From: UBA10649 sp965227045
GTDB lineage: Bacteria > Actinomycetota > Actinomycetes > S36-B12
DNA length: 64,000 nt
Direction of reading: 5' to 3'
Assembly: GCA_965227045.1 (NCBI GenBank)
Contig: OZ245718.1
Coordinates: 1,178,001 to 1,242,000, forward strand
Shown here: positions 34,900 through 42,426 of the stretch, in pieces
Position numbering within the stretch: position 1 is the first letter of the stretch
Layout of the letters: each line of letters opens with the position of its first letter
The notes under the pieces: model-generated
Seen by the model: the letters and a program-made list of their open reading frames with translations, nothing else
What the model was told of the DNA's origin: nothing
Databases searched by the model: none
Made by a program: the position numbers and the translations under genes

Positions 34900-35238
34900 C
34901 TAGCGCGGTGAGCCCGCTGCTTCCCATGCCTTGCGCAGATCCGCAGGCACGACCCCGCGCTCGGTGACAGCCATACCAACGCCCCGCGCCCACGAGCGGA
35001 TGGCCGAACTGTCCGAGGTTCCCGAACCCTTCGACGGCTTCCTCGCCCGCGTCTGGGCGCTTGGCGATCCGGCGACTGCGCGTGCCGCACGAAGGTAGGG
35101 CTTGAGAACGGCCCGAAGTTCGGCATAGCTCTGATCGGTGAGGTCGATCTCGTACTCGACTCCGTCGAACCTCATGACGCGGGTGCGCGCGCCGGTGTCG
35201 CCGGTCAGGTCGTCGATGATCACTGTTCGCTTGGCCAT
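34900..35238 (-). CDS. lsr2: Lsr2 nucleoid-associated protein
   Basis: 112 residues with both Lsr2 domains. The N-terminal dimerisation part is TVIIDDLTGDTGARTRVMRFDGVEYEIDL. After a Lys/Arg-Ser linker, the C-terminal DNA-binding domain reads SSAIRSWARGVGMAVTERGVVPADLRKAWEAA; the usual R-G-R AT-hook triplet is here RGV. Lsr2 coats AT-rich, horizontally acquired DNA and silences it. Its place at the edge of a large glycan island is consistent with local silencing. A CACAAT box 6 nt before the ATG suggests a leaderless promoter, although the upstream secreted protein gene ends only 18 bp away. Confidence 0.93.
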   Translation of the reverse strand: MAKRTVIIDDLTGDTGARTRVMRFDGVEYEIDLTDQSYAELRAVLKPYLRAARAVAGSPSAQTRARKPSKGSGTSDSSAIRSWARGVGMAVTERGVVPADLRKAWEAAGSPR

Positions 35239-35256
35239 GGCGCGATTGTGCCGCAG

Positions 35257-36405
35257 TCAGGGGCCGTAAGCGACGACCGAGCGCGTGCAGACGTAGCCGC
35301 CCGAGCCATTGTTCGGCCACAGGTTCCAACTGCGAGTCCATCCCCGCTCGCACACCTGCCGCGCATTAGCTCGCTCGTAGGCCTGGACCCACTGGCCCTC
35401 GTCGGAGCCCGTGGAGCCCGCGATGACGCCCGCCATGGACAGCGTGCCGATGGCATTGCCCGCGCTCTCGGTGAACCAGATGTTGCCGTCAGGACCGGTC
35501 GTGATGCCCGCGGGGTCGCTGCGGTCGGTGGGCACCGGGTACTGCGAGATGACACCCCGCATGGAGATGCTGGCGATGGAGTCCGAGCCTGGCTCGGTGA
35601 ACCACAGGTCCCGTCCCGGGCCGGTGGTGATCCACAGAGGCGAGCTGCCCGCCGGCAGTGCGAACTCGGTGAGAGCCCCCGCCGTGGTCATGCTGCCGAT
35701 CCGGTCGCCGTTGAACTCGGTGAACCACAGGTTGCCGTCGGCACCTGACGTGATCCGGGTGGGACCGCTGCCCCGGGCGATCGGGAAGACCGTGATCCCT
35801 CCGCCAATCGTGATCCGCCCGATCGCGTTTGCCGCGAACATCGTGAACCACAGGTTGCCGTCGGAGCCGACGGTGATCCCGCGCGGATAGGCGCCAAGCA
35901 CGGGGAGGAGGAAGTGCGCCAGCGCGCCGCCCGTGGTGATCCGGCCGATCATGTTGCGGCCCGGCTCGGTGAACCACAGATTGCCATCGGGGCCGACGAC
36001 GATTCCGTCGGGAGCACTGCCTGCAGGAAGGACGAACAGCGAGATGACCCCGGCCCGAGTGATGCGTCCGATCCGGTCGAAGGTCGGCTCGGTGAACCAC
36101 AGGCTGCCGTCCGGCCCGAGCACGATCGTCTCCGGCCGGCTGCCCGACGCGAGCGCGAACTGCGTGACCACGCCGTCCGTCGTGATCCGCCCGATCCCGC
36201 CGATTCCCCGGTTGACGAACCATAGGTTGCCGTCGACGCCCGACGTGATCGCCACCGGGATGCTGACCGGTGTCGGGAGCGGGTACTCGGTGATGTCGCC
36301 TGCTGCTGAGGCGGCCGGGGCCGCGACCAGCGCGGAGAAGGCGATCGCTGCGGACATCACGGTGATCCCGAGAGTCCGGCCGATGCGCGCAGTGGTGGTC
36401 ATCAT
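35257..36405 (-). CDS. Secreted virginiamycin-B-lyase-like beta-propeller
   Basis: 382 residues from ATG 36405 (GGAG seven bases upstream). A signal peptide (VMSAAIAFSALVAAPAASA) is followed by about seven propeller blades, each with a DGNLWFTE-type strand near residues 65, 107, 149, 191, 233, 275 and 317. The repeat is that of Vgb/streptogramin lyase and NHL-like propellers. An extra ~50-residue C-terminal domain with two Cys and several Trp (WVQAYERANARQVCERGW) follows, as in other actinobacterial secreted proteins. Vgb itself is cytosolic, so antibiotic lyase activity should not be assumed; a binding role outside the cell is likelier. Confidence 0.82.
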   Translation of the reverse strand: MMTTTARIGRTLGITVMSAAIAFSALVAAPAASAAGDITEYPLPTPVSIPVAITSGVDGNLWFVNRGIGGIGRITTDGVVTQFALASGSRPETIVLGPDGSLWFTEPTFDRIGRITRAGVISLFVLPAGSAPDGIVVGPDGNLWFTEPGRNMIGRITTGGALAHFLLPVLGAYPRGITVGSDGNLWFTMFAANAIGRITIGGGITVFPIARGSGPTRITSGADGNLWFTEFNGDRIGSMTTAGALTEFALPAGSSPLWITTGPGRDLWFTEPGSDSIASISMRGVISQYPVPTDRSDPAGITTGPDGNIWFTESAGNAIGTLSMAGVIAGSTGSDEGQWVQAYERANARQVCERGWTRSWNLWPNNGSGGYVCTRSVVAYGP

Positions 36406-36772
36406 CGGGCAACTCCGGGGCCTCGCGTGACGCCAAGCGGGGTCGCTGGACGATGTGCTCCCACCGTAGAGCACCGGTGCCAGTTCGTCGGTCCGACAGC
36501 GGCACCGCGCTCCGCGGTCGGAAGGGATCCTGAACGGTTGCATGAGAAAGCCCTGACCGCAGTGACCGTGCTGACGGCATTGACACTGCTGACCAGGGCT
36601 CTCGTGGAACTCGCTCGGACCCTGATCGGGTCTTTAGCGACCGTTTCAGGGGCATCGGCAGTCGCTCGCCTGTCGATGCCCCACAAATGTAGGACGGTCT
36701 CGGAAGGGCTGTCAACGACCAACCATCCCGCGCCAGCGAGACTCCGCCCGGTGTTGGGTCCACACTGCAGGA
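36406..36772 (+). other. Intergenic region with 9-bp TGAC iterons and a hairpin
   Basis: No gene is evident in these 367 bp. TGAC recurs five times at exact 9-bp steps (36554, 36563, 36572, 36581, 36590), and a 13-bp stem with one mismatch lies at 36649-36661/36670-36682. The region separates the divergent propeller and SRPBCC genes, so both may be regulatory. Confidence 0.5.
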
Positions 36773-37378
36773 GTGCGACGTCGACTTGGCTCCGTGTTGG
36801 TTTTGGCTTCCGTAGCGACCCTCGCCTACGCGCGTTGGTTCCGGCCGTGGCAACTCACGTGGGGTGCGACCCCGGAGGAAGTTCAGCGGCCCCTGACCGG
36901 CGATGACCTCGTCGAACGCCCACACTTCAACGCCACTCGCGCAATCACGATCGCTGCACCCCCGGCCGAGGTCTGGCCGTGGCTCGTACAGGTCGGCCTG
37001 ACGCGCGCCGGCTGGTACAGCTACGACCTCCTCGACAATCTCGGGCACCGCAGTTCCCGGCGAATCCTGCCGGAGTACCAGGGGCTTTCGCCGGGAGACA
37101 TCATCCCGATGAGCCCCGACGGCAAGCAGGGCATGAATGTGCTGTTGATGGAGGCCCCGCGCACGATGGTGTGGGGCACTACGGGCGACACGACATGGAC
37201 GTGGCAACTCGACGAGGTGGGCGACGGTTCCACGCGCCTGCTCTCGCGTGTCCGGTCTCACTACGAGTGGCTGTCACCGTCGATCGCATTCTCGGCACTG
37301 GTGGAGTTCGGCGACATCTGGATGATGCGCAAGATGCTGATGGGCATTCGCGATCGCGCCGAGGCCTCGGGCACGTAG
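36773..37378 (+). CDS. SRPBCC-fold membrane-anchored protein
   Basis: 201 residues. A short hydrophobic N-terminus (VLVLASVATLAYARWF) may anchor it. The rest matches SRPBCC/polyketide-cyclase-like proteins: FNATRAITIAAPPAEVWPWLVQVGLTRAGWYSYDLLDNLG is the conserved opening found in many actinobacterial members, and TWTWQLDEVGDGSTRLLSRVR is a central strand pair. The fold binds hydrophobic ligands; the ligand is unknown. The GTG start is preceded by CACACT 6 nt upstream and no ribosome site. It ends at a bidirectional terminator shared with clpP2. Confidence 0.78.
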   Translation: MRRRLGSVLVLASVATLAYARWFRPWQLTWGATPEEVQRPLTGDDLVERPHFNATRAITIAAPPAEVWPWLVQVGLTRAGWYSYDLLDNLGHRSSRRILPEYQGLSPGDIIPMSPDGKQGMNVLLMEAPRTMVWGTTGDTTWTWQLDEVGDGSTRLLSRVRSHYEWLSPSIAFSALVEFGDIWMMRKMLMGIRDRAEASGT

Positions 37379-37396
37379 GTCGTCTGCACCACGAAT

Positions 37397-37433
37397 GCGA
37401 AAGGCCCGCATCGAGTCGATGCGGGCCTTTCGC
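37397..37433. terminator. Bidirectional terminator between the SRPBCC gene and clpP2
   Basis: A perfect 18-bp inverted repeat (arms 37397-37414 and 37416-37433) with GCGAAAGGCCCGC on one side and the T-containing mirror on the other. It lies between two converging genes and can end both transcripts. Confidence 0.9.
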
Positions 37434-37444
37434 TGACTTCTTAC

Positions 37445-38068
37445 TTACGCCGCTGCGACCTTGCGCGACGAGATGACCTGATCGATGATCCCGTACTCCT
37501 TGGCGTCGGCCGCGGTAAGGATCTTGTCGCGCTCGATGTCCTTGGCGACCTGCTCGGGGGCGCGGCCGGTGTGGTGGGCGAGGATGCCCTCCATCTCGAC
37601 GCGCATGCGCAGGATCTCGTTCGCCTGGATCTCGATGTCCGAGCCCTGTCCGCCACCCTCGGTGTACGGCTGGTGGATGAGGATGCGTGCGTGCGGCAGT
37701 GCGAAGCGCTTGCCGGGCGCGCCGGCCGCGAGCAGCACCGCAGCTGCGGACGCCGCCTGGCCGAGGCAGACCGTCTGCACCTGGGGCTTGACGAACTGGA
37801 TCGTGTCGTAGATCGCCGTCATGGCCGTGTAGCTGCCGCCGGGTGAGTTGATGTAGATCTGGATGTCGCGGTCGGGGTCCATCGACTCCAGGCACAGCAG
37901 CTGCGCCATGACGTCGTCGGCGCTCGCGTCGTCGATCTGCACGCCGAGGAAGATGATGCGCTCCTCGAAGAGCTTCGTGTAGGGGTTGTGAACGCGCTCG
38001 CCGTTGGCACTGCGCTCACGGAACTCCGGGAGGATGTAGCGGCCGGTGGGGTTCAGGTCCATGCTCAC
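37445..38068 (-). CDS. clpP2: ATP-dependent Clp protease proteolytic subunit ClpP2
   Basis: 207 residues of the serine peptidase family S14. GQAASAAAVLLAAG holds the nucleophile Ser, ILIHQPYTEG the His, and the Asp lies in the C-terminal third (VAKDIERDKILTAADAKEYG). It forms mixed rings with ClpP1 and works with ClpX or ClpC. The start overlaps the clpP1 stop by 4 bp. Unlike most actinomycetes, clpX does not follow: the next minus-strand gene is past a terminator, and clpX is ~34 kb away. Confidence 0.97.
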   Translation of the reverse strand: MSMDLNPTGRYILPEFRERSANGERVHNPYTKLFEERIIFLGVQIDDASADDVMAQLLCLESMDPDRDIQIYINSPGGSYTAMTAIYDTIQFVKPQVQTVCLGQAASAAAVLLAAGAPGKRFALPHARILIHQPYTEGGGQGSDIEIQANEILRMRVEMEGILAHHTGRAPEQVAKDIERDKILTAADAKEYGIIDQVISSRKVAAA

Positions 38069-38724
38069 TTGCTGTCTCCCTTGCCCTTCTTGGCGTTCGT
38101 GTCGGGCGAGTCAGCGGCCGACGTGTAGATGTGGTCGATGAGGCCGTAGGACTGAGCCTCCTCGGCGGTGAACCAGCGGTCGCGGTCCGAGTCGGCCTCG
38201 ATGGTCTCGACGGACTGCCCGCTGTGCTCGGCGATGAGCTTGGCCATGCGCTTCTTGATGTAGAGCATCTGCTCGGCCTGGATCTTGATGTCCGAGGCGG
38301 TTCCACCGAGGCCACCGGACGGCTGATGCATCATGATGCGCGTGTTCGGGGTGGCGTAGCGCTGGCCCGGGCTGCCGGCGACGAGCAGGAACTGGCCCAT
38401 GCTGGCCGCCAGGCCCATGGCCACGGTCGTGATCTTGTTGGGGATCAGTTGCATCGTGTCGTAGATGACCATGCCCGCGGTGATCGAGCCACCGGGTGAG
38501 TTGATGTACAGGGAGATGTCGCGGTCTGGGTCCTCGGCCGCAAGCACCTGGAGCTGCTTGGCGATGCGGTTGGAGTTCTCGTCCTGCACCACGCCCTCGA
38601 GCCAGATGATGCGCTCGCGCAGCAGTCGCTCGTCGAGCATGTCTCCGAAGCCGGTCATACCGCCGGAGCCTCGGAACTGGGGCTCGTAAATGTCGCTCAC
38701 CACGCCTCCTGTTGCTGCCGTCAT
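38065..38724 (-). CDS. clpP1: ATP-dependent Clp protease proteolytic subunit ClpP1
   Basis: 219 residues, family S14. The nucleophile Ser is in GLAASMGQFLL, the His in IMMHQPSGG, and the Asp follows in the SDRDRWF region. SLYINSPGGSI is the strand lining the active-site groove. ATG 38724 has little ribosome site, whereas AGGAGG lies four bases before the GTG at 38700; the shorter form (MSDIYEP) may be the true product. It makes the ClpP1P2 peptidase with the downstream gene. Order tig-clpP1-clpP2 is standard for actinomycetes. Confidence 0.96.
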   Translation of the reverse strand: MTAATGGVVSDIYEPQFRGSGGMTGFGDMLDERLLRERIIWLEGVVQDENSNRIAKQLQVLAAEDPDRDISLYINSPGGSITAGMVIYDTMQLIPNKITTVAMGLAASMGQFLLVAGSPGQRYATPNTRIMMHQPSGGLGGTASDIKIQAEQMLYIKKRMAKLIAEHSGQSVETIEADSDRDRWFTAEEAQSYGLIDHIYTSAADSPDTNAKKGKGDSK

Positions 38725-38822
38725 TCGACGACGTTCTGTTGTCTGACCCTAACGCGGAGGGGTGCGAGCGACTTCCCCAGCACGGCCGAGTTCGCCGTGG
38801 GCCGAAACCCCCAGAACTGCCG

Positions 38823-38879
38823 CGACCTTGAGGTTCCGCCCAGTTCCGTTGCGGAAGTGTGGGCGGAACCTCAAGGTCG
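38823..38879. repeat. Long intergenic hairpin (20-bp perfect stem, 17-nt loop)
   Basis: Arms 38823-38842 and 38860-38879 are perfectly complementary, and the loop itself contains TTCCG/CGGAA. It lies 11 bp after the tig stop and 100 bp before clpP1. No T run follows, so it could be an mRNA-stabilising or terminating structure, or a dispersed palindromic repeat. Confidence 0.75.
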
Positions 38880-38889
38880 GCGGGAGTTG

Positions 38890-40290
38890 CTAGTGGTTGT
38901 GGCCGGTGTGGTCGTCGTGATCGTGGTCGTGACCGGCGTGGTCGTGACCGGAGTGATCCTCGGCGGCCGCGAGGGCCTCGGTGATATCCGGCAGGTCGGA
39001 GGCGTCACCGAACTGCGCGTTGAGCTCCTCGTTGAGCGCAGTGAGGTCCACGACGTTTCCGTCGGCGTCGACGACGTTCGCCGACTCCAGCACCACTGCG
39101 AGCGCCTTGGCCCGACGGATGTCCTGGATCGCCATCTGCACCTGGCCGGCCTCGACCAGCGCCTGGGCGAACGCATCGGGGCTCATGCCGTAGCGGGGCG
39201 CCTGTTGGATGAGCCACGCGGACAACTCGGTCTCGCCGACGGTGACCTCTTCGGCCTCCGCCACCTTGTCGAGGACGAATTGGCTCTTGAGCGACTCGCG
39301 GGCCTGGGTCTCGACCTCGGCGCGGTGCTCGTCGCTGCCCTCGTGACCGTCCTCGAAGTGGTTCTCGACCTCGGCGGTGATGACGCCCTCGGGAAGGGGG
39401 ATGTCGACGGCCGCGAGGAGCACCTCGAGGACCTTGTTGCGGGCCTCGGTGCCCTGCTCGAGCTTCTTCAGGCGCACGAGGCGGGTCGCGAGGTCCTCAC
39501 GGAGCTCGCCGATCGTGTCGAACTCCGACGCCAGCTGGGCGAAGTCGTCGTCGAGGGCCGGGAGCTCGCGCTCACGGACGCTCTTGATCGTGGCGGTGAC
39601 GGTCAGCGGGACGCCAGACCAGTCACCGTTCTGGGGGGTGAACTCGAAGGTGCGGACCTCGTCCTTGACGGCGCCGAGCGCGGCCTCGTCGAAGCCGGGC
39701 AGCATGCCGTCGGTGCCGAGCTCGTAGGAGAGCGCGCTGCCGGACAGGTCCTCGACCGCGTCGCCCTCGGCGGTGGCGCCGGCGATGTCGACGAGCAGCA
39801 TGTCGCCATTGGCGGCGGGCCGGTCGACGTCGATGAGGGTGGCGAAGCGCGTGGCGAGCGAGGTGAGCTGCTCGTCGACGTCAGCGTCGGTGGGGGTCGC
39901 GTTGGCGACCTCGACGGTGAGCGCGGAGTAGTCGGGCAGGTCGAACTCAGGGCGGACGTCGACCTCGGCGGTGAAGGTTAGCGGCGCGCCCTGGACCAGT
40001 TCGGTCACGTCGAGCTCGGGGCGCCCGACGGGCACGATGCCGTTGGTGCGGATGGCCTCGTCGTAGGCCTTGGGGAGCGCGTCGTTGACGGCCTCCTCGA
40101 GGACGGCCTCGATGCCGATGCGCTGCTCGATGATGCGCGCGGGAACCTTGCCCTTGCGGAAGCCCGGGATGTTCACGGACTTGGCGATCCGGCCGTACGC
40201 CGCATCCATGCTGGGCTTCAGCTCCTCGAATGGCACTTCGACGGTCAGCTTCACCCGCGTCGCGGAGACGGTCTCGACATCGCTCTTCAC
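38890..40290 (-). CDS. tig: Trigger factor with His-rich C-terminal tail
   Basis: 466 residues; ribosome-bound chaperone and peptidyl-prolyl isomerase. The N-terminal ribosome-binding domain includes IPGFRKGKVPARII (the G-F-R-x-G-K-x-P signature). An FKBP-like domain follows near residues 155-240 and then helical arms. The last ~25 residues are extraordinary in being almost only His, Asp, Gly and Ala (HDHAGHDHDHDDHTGHNH), a probable metal-binding tail seen in some actinobacterial and other trigger factors. GTG 40290 has AGGAG seven bases upstream. It heads the tig-clpP1-clpP2 locus. Confidence 0.97.
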   Translation of the reverse strand: MKSDVETVSATRVKLTVEVPFEELKPSMDAAYGRIAKSVNIPGFRKGKVPARIIEQRIGIEAVLEEAVNDALPKAYDEAIRTNGIVPVGRPELDVTELVQGAPLTFTAEVDVRPEFDLPDYSALTVEVANATPTDADVDEQLTSLATRFATLIDVDRPAANGDMLLVDIAGATAEGDAVEDLSGSALSYELGTDGMLPGFDEAALGAVKDEVRTFEFTPQNGDWSGVPLTVTATIKSVRERELPALDDDFAQLASEFDTIGELREDLATRLVRLKKLEQGTEARNKVLEVLLAAVDIPLPEGVITAEVENHFEDGHEGSDEHRAEVETQARESLKSQFVLDKVAEAEEVTVGETELSAWLIQQAPRYGMSPDAFAQALVEAGQVQMAIQDIRRAKALAVVLESANVVDADGNVVDLTALNEELNAQFGDASDLPDITEALAAAEDHSGHDHAGHDHDHDDHTGHNH

Positions 40291-40337
40291 GGCATAACTC
40301 CTGGTTGTCGGTAACCCCAGCGAAGGGCGCTGAGTAG

Positions 40338-40410
40338 TCGGGGCGGGGAGAGTCGAACTCCCGATCTCCTGCTCCCAAAGCAGGCGCGCTAGCCACTACG
40401 CTACGCCCCG
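40338..40410 (-). tRNA. tRNA-Pro (anticodon TGG)
   Basis: The minus strand folds into a cloverleaf: acceptor CGGGGCG/CGCCCCG, anticodon stem CCTGC/GCAGG with loop TTTGGGA giving anticodon TGG, T arm GGGAG-TTCGACT-CTCCC and discriminator A. CCA is not encoded. It lies just upstream of tig. Confidence 0.95.
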
Positions 40411-40478
40411 CGTTGGCCTCCGAGAGTCTAGAGGTTCCTGGACAGCCCTTCGACCGCGGTCCGCGCCTACGCTGGAGG

Positions 40479-41081
40479 ATGACCTACCAGCCAGCCGACG
40501 GTGTCGACCTGTATTGGGTGCCACTCGGTGCGGGCGAGCCTCTTCCCGTCACCCGGTTGAGCGGACGGGCCTTCGAGCACCTCGCCGCACGGCGCCATCA
40601 CCGCGACCCCGTTGCGCTATTCCACGCGGCCTTGCTCGTCTACGTCGAGGGCGTGCGGACAGCGATCGAGATGGCGCCCGCCTGGGGCAACAAGGTTGCT
40701 GAGCGCGGCGTCACCCTCACCGGGCCGGTCGGGCTGCACGGCCTGGGGCGATCCCGGTATTTCCGCTACGAAGTCCGCCGCTGGCGGGGCGGCTCGATCC
40801 CCGATATTCGTTTTGCGGTCGGTGGTCCGGTCCGGGTGGCCAGCGACCGGCAGGTCGCGACGAGGCTGCTGGACGCGGTGCCGGACTTCCCGACGGCCAC
40901 CTGGGGCCGCGACGAACTCCGGGCGGGCGAGATGTGGAACTCGAACTCGCTGGCGGCCTGGCTGCTGGAGCGTGCGGGCATCGACGCGAGCCAGATTGCG
41001 CCCCCGTCCGGCGGTCGGGCGCCAGGCTGGTCGGCCGGCGTCGTCGTCGCCCGGCGTGCCTCAGGTAACGAGAACAAGTAA
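40479..41081 (+). CDS. Conserved hypothetical protein
   Basis: 200 residues from ATG 40479. The start has no usable ribosome site, since GGAGG directly abuts it, but TACGCT ends 5 nt upstream, which fits a leaderless transcript. No named domain is recognised. The block EMWNSNSLAAWLLERAG near residue 150 resembles the Asn-rich catalytic-Cys region of papain-like hydrolases but lacks Cys, and GLHGLGRSRYFRYEVRRWRGG is a basic, aromatic stretch. Neither signal peptide nor membrane helix is visible. The function is unknown. Confidence 0.75.
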   Translation: MTYQPADGVDLYWVPLGAGEPLPVTRLSGRAFEHLAARRHHRDPVALFHAALLVYVEGVRTAIEMAPAWGNKVAERGVTLTGPVGLHGLGRSRYFRYEVRRWRGGSIPDIRFAVGGPVRVASDRQVATRLLDAVPDFPTATWGRDELRAGEMWNSNSLAAWLLERAGIDASQIAPPSGGRAPGWSAGVVVARRASGNENK

Positions 41082-41088
41082 AGGGACA

Positions 41089-41100
41089 TATATTCACCCC
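41089..41100 (+). promoter_or_regulatory. Leaderless -10 box (TATATT) for the L,D-transpeptidase gene
   Basis: TATATT (41089-41094) lies 6 nt before the ATG at 41101. It is the best -10 match in this series and no ribosome site lies close to the ATG. Confidence 0.55.
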
Positions 41101-41925
41101 ATGAGGGGAGGACGACCGACCGCGCTGGTACTTGCCGCGTGCTGCGCGTTGCTCCTCGTCCCGGCCGCTCCGGCTCTCGCCGACGACCCGACCCCGACAC
41201 CCACTCCGACGGTGACCGTCGCCCCGTCCCCGACCGCGCCGGCCCCTACCCCCGTGCCCACCACCACGCCGACGCCGCCGCCCGTGACGCCCGACTCCGT
41301 CACCACTCCCCCGCGTCGCACTCTGCCGCTGAAGAAGGGCCACTTCGGCCACCTCGTCGACCTGGCCAACGAGCGCCTGGAGTGGATGGGCTACACGATC
41401 TCCAAGGGCAGCATGAAGAACCAGTCGTTCGGGGAATCGACGAAGAACGCAGTCAAGGCCTTCCAGTACAAGTACTACATCCCCGCGAGCGGCGTCATCG
41501 ACAAGCGCACCTGGAAGACGCTGTCGAAGATGGCCTCACCCGTGGGCGTGCTCCCGCTGCGTTGCACCGAAGTAAAGGTCGCGCTGTGCGCGGACAAGAC
41601 CACGCGCCTGATCCGCTACGTCGTCAAGGGCAAGGTCAAGCTCACGCTCGACGCACGCTTTGGTCTGCCAGGTATGGAGACCGGCGACGGGGTCTTCACC
41701 ATCAACCGCAAGAGCCGCGACCACGTCTCGAGCCTGTACCGCACGTGGATGCCGTACGCGATGTTCTTCAACGGCGGCGAGGCCGTCCACTACTCCCCGT
41801 TCTTCGCGCGTGACGGCTACAACGGCGGCTCGCACGGGTGCATCGGCGTGCGCGACATCAAGATGGCCGCGTGGCTGTTCGACCGCGTGCCTATGGGCTC
41901 ACGGGTCTACGTCTACTACTCCTGA
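41101..41925 (+). CDS. Secreted L,D-transpeptidase with peptidoglycan-binding domain
   Basis: 274 residues. A signal peptide (to ~residue 27, PALA-DD) is followed by a Pro/Thr-rich wall-spanning linker (28-75), a PG_binding_1-like domain (SFGESTKNAVKAFQYKYYIPASGVIDKRTW, ~105-140) and a YkuD domain. The YkuD motif reads SHGCIGVRD, with catalytic Cys at ~247 and the preceding His ~17 residues before (VHYSP). It forms 3-3 cross-links or attaches proteins in peptidoglycan. All catalytic positions are intact. Confidence 0.93.
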   Translation: MRGGRPTALVLAACCALLLVPAAPALADDPTPTPTPTVTVAPSPTAPAPTPVPTTTPTPPPVTPDSVTTPPRRTLPLKKGHFGHLVDLANERLEWMGYTISKGSMKNQSFGESTKNAVKAFQYKYYIPASGVIDKRTWKTLSKMASPVGVLPLRCTEVKVALCADKTTRLIRYVVKGKVKLTLDARFGLPGMETGDGVFTINRKSRDHVSSLYRTWMPYAMFFNGGEAVHYSPFFARDGYNGGSHGCIGVRDIKMAAWLFDRVPMGSRVYVYYS

Positions 41926-41940
41926 CGTCCGGTCCCGGCC

Positions 41941-41952
41941 TACTCTGCTCGC
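41941..41952 (+). promoter_or_regulatory. Leaderless -10 box (TACTCT) for the DUF1801 gene
   Basis: TACTCT (41941-41946) ends 6 nt before the ATG at 41953 and no ribosome site is present. Confidence 0.5.
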
Positions 41953-42426
41953 ATGAAGAGTGACGCCGCGACCGTCAAGGAATACCTTGCGTCGCTGCCC
42001 GAGGATCGGCGCAAGGCGATCAGCGCCGTGCGCGCCGTCATCCGCAAGAACCTGCCCGCCGGAATCGTCGAGGGCATGAACTGGGGAATGATCTCCTACG
42101 AGGTGCCCATGTCCGTCGTTTCGGACACCTACAACGGCCAGCCGCTGATGTTCGCGGCCCTGGCTTCGCAGAAGAACTACATGGCCGTCTACCTGATGGC
42201 GATCTACGCTCGCGAGGACTACCGCGAGAAGTTCGAGGCGGAGTACCGCGCCTCCGACAAGCGGATCGACATGGGCAAGTCGTGCGTGCGCTTCAGGACC
42301 ATCGACGACCTGCCGCTCGACCTGATCGGCCAGGCGATCGCCGCATGCAGCATGGAGCAGTACGTCGAGGCATACGACCACTCCAAGTCGCTGACCGCGA
42401 ACAAGCAGACTCGAACGTCCACGTGA
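41953..42426 (+). CDS. DUF1801 (YdhG/YdeI-like) family protein
   Basis: 157 residues. VKEYLASLPEDRRKAISAVRAVIRKNLPAGIVEGMNWGMISYEVP is the DUF1801 opening, and AALASQKNYMAVYLM with a C-terminal ACVRF-like strand (KSCVRFRTIDDLP) completes the domain. The fold resembles the frataxin-like iron-chaperone Fra and ligand-binding YdhG proteins; the function is not established. The stop overlaps the methyltransferase start (GTGA), so the two are cotranscribed. Confidence 0.85.
   Translation: MKSDAATVKEYLASLPEDRRKAISAVRAVIRKNLPAGIVEGMNWGMISYEVPMSVVSDTYNGQPLMFAALASQKNYMAVYLMAIYAREDYREKFEAEYRASDKRIDMGKSCVRFRTIDDLPLDLIGQAIAACSMEQYVEAYDHSKSLTANKQTRTST

Noticed and set aside
35257..36405. Functional virginiamycin B lyase giving antibiotic resistance
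   Set aside because: The protein is exported, has an additional C-terminal domain and I could not place the catalytic His/Glu set, so only the fold is claimed.
38797..39981. Plus-strand open frame opposite tig
   Set aside because: Antisense shadow of trigger factor; Val/Gly/Leu/Asp-rich with no family resemblance.
40338..40410. tRNA-Pro as attachment site of an integrated element
   Set aside because: No integrase gene and no direct repeat of the tRNA end was found in the window; the genes around it are ordinary.
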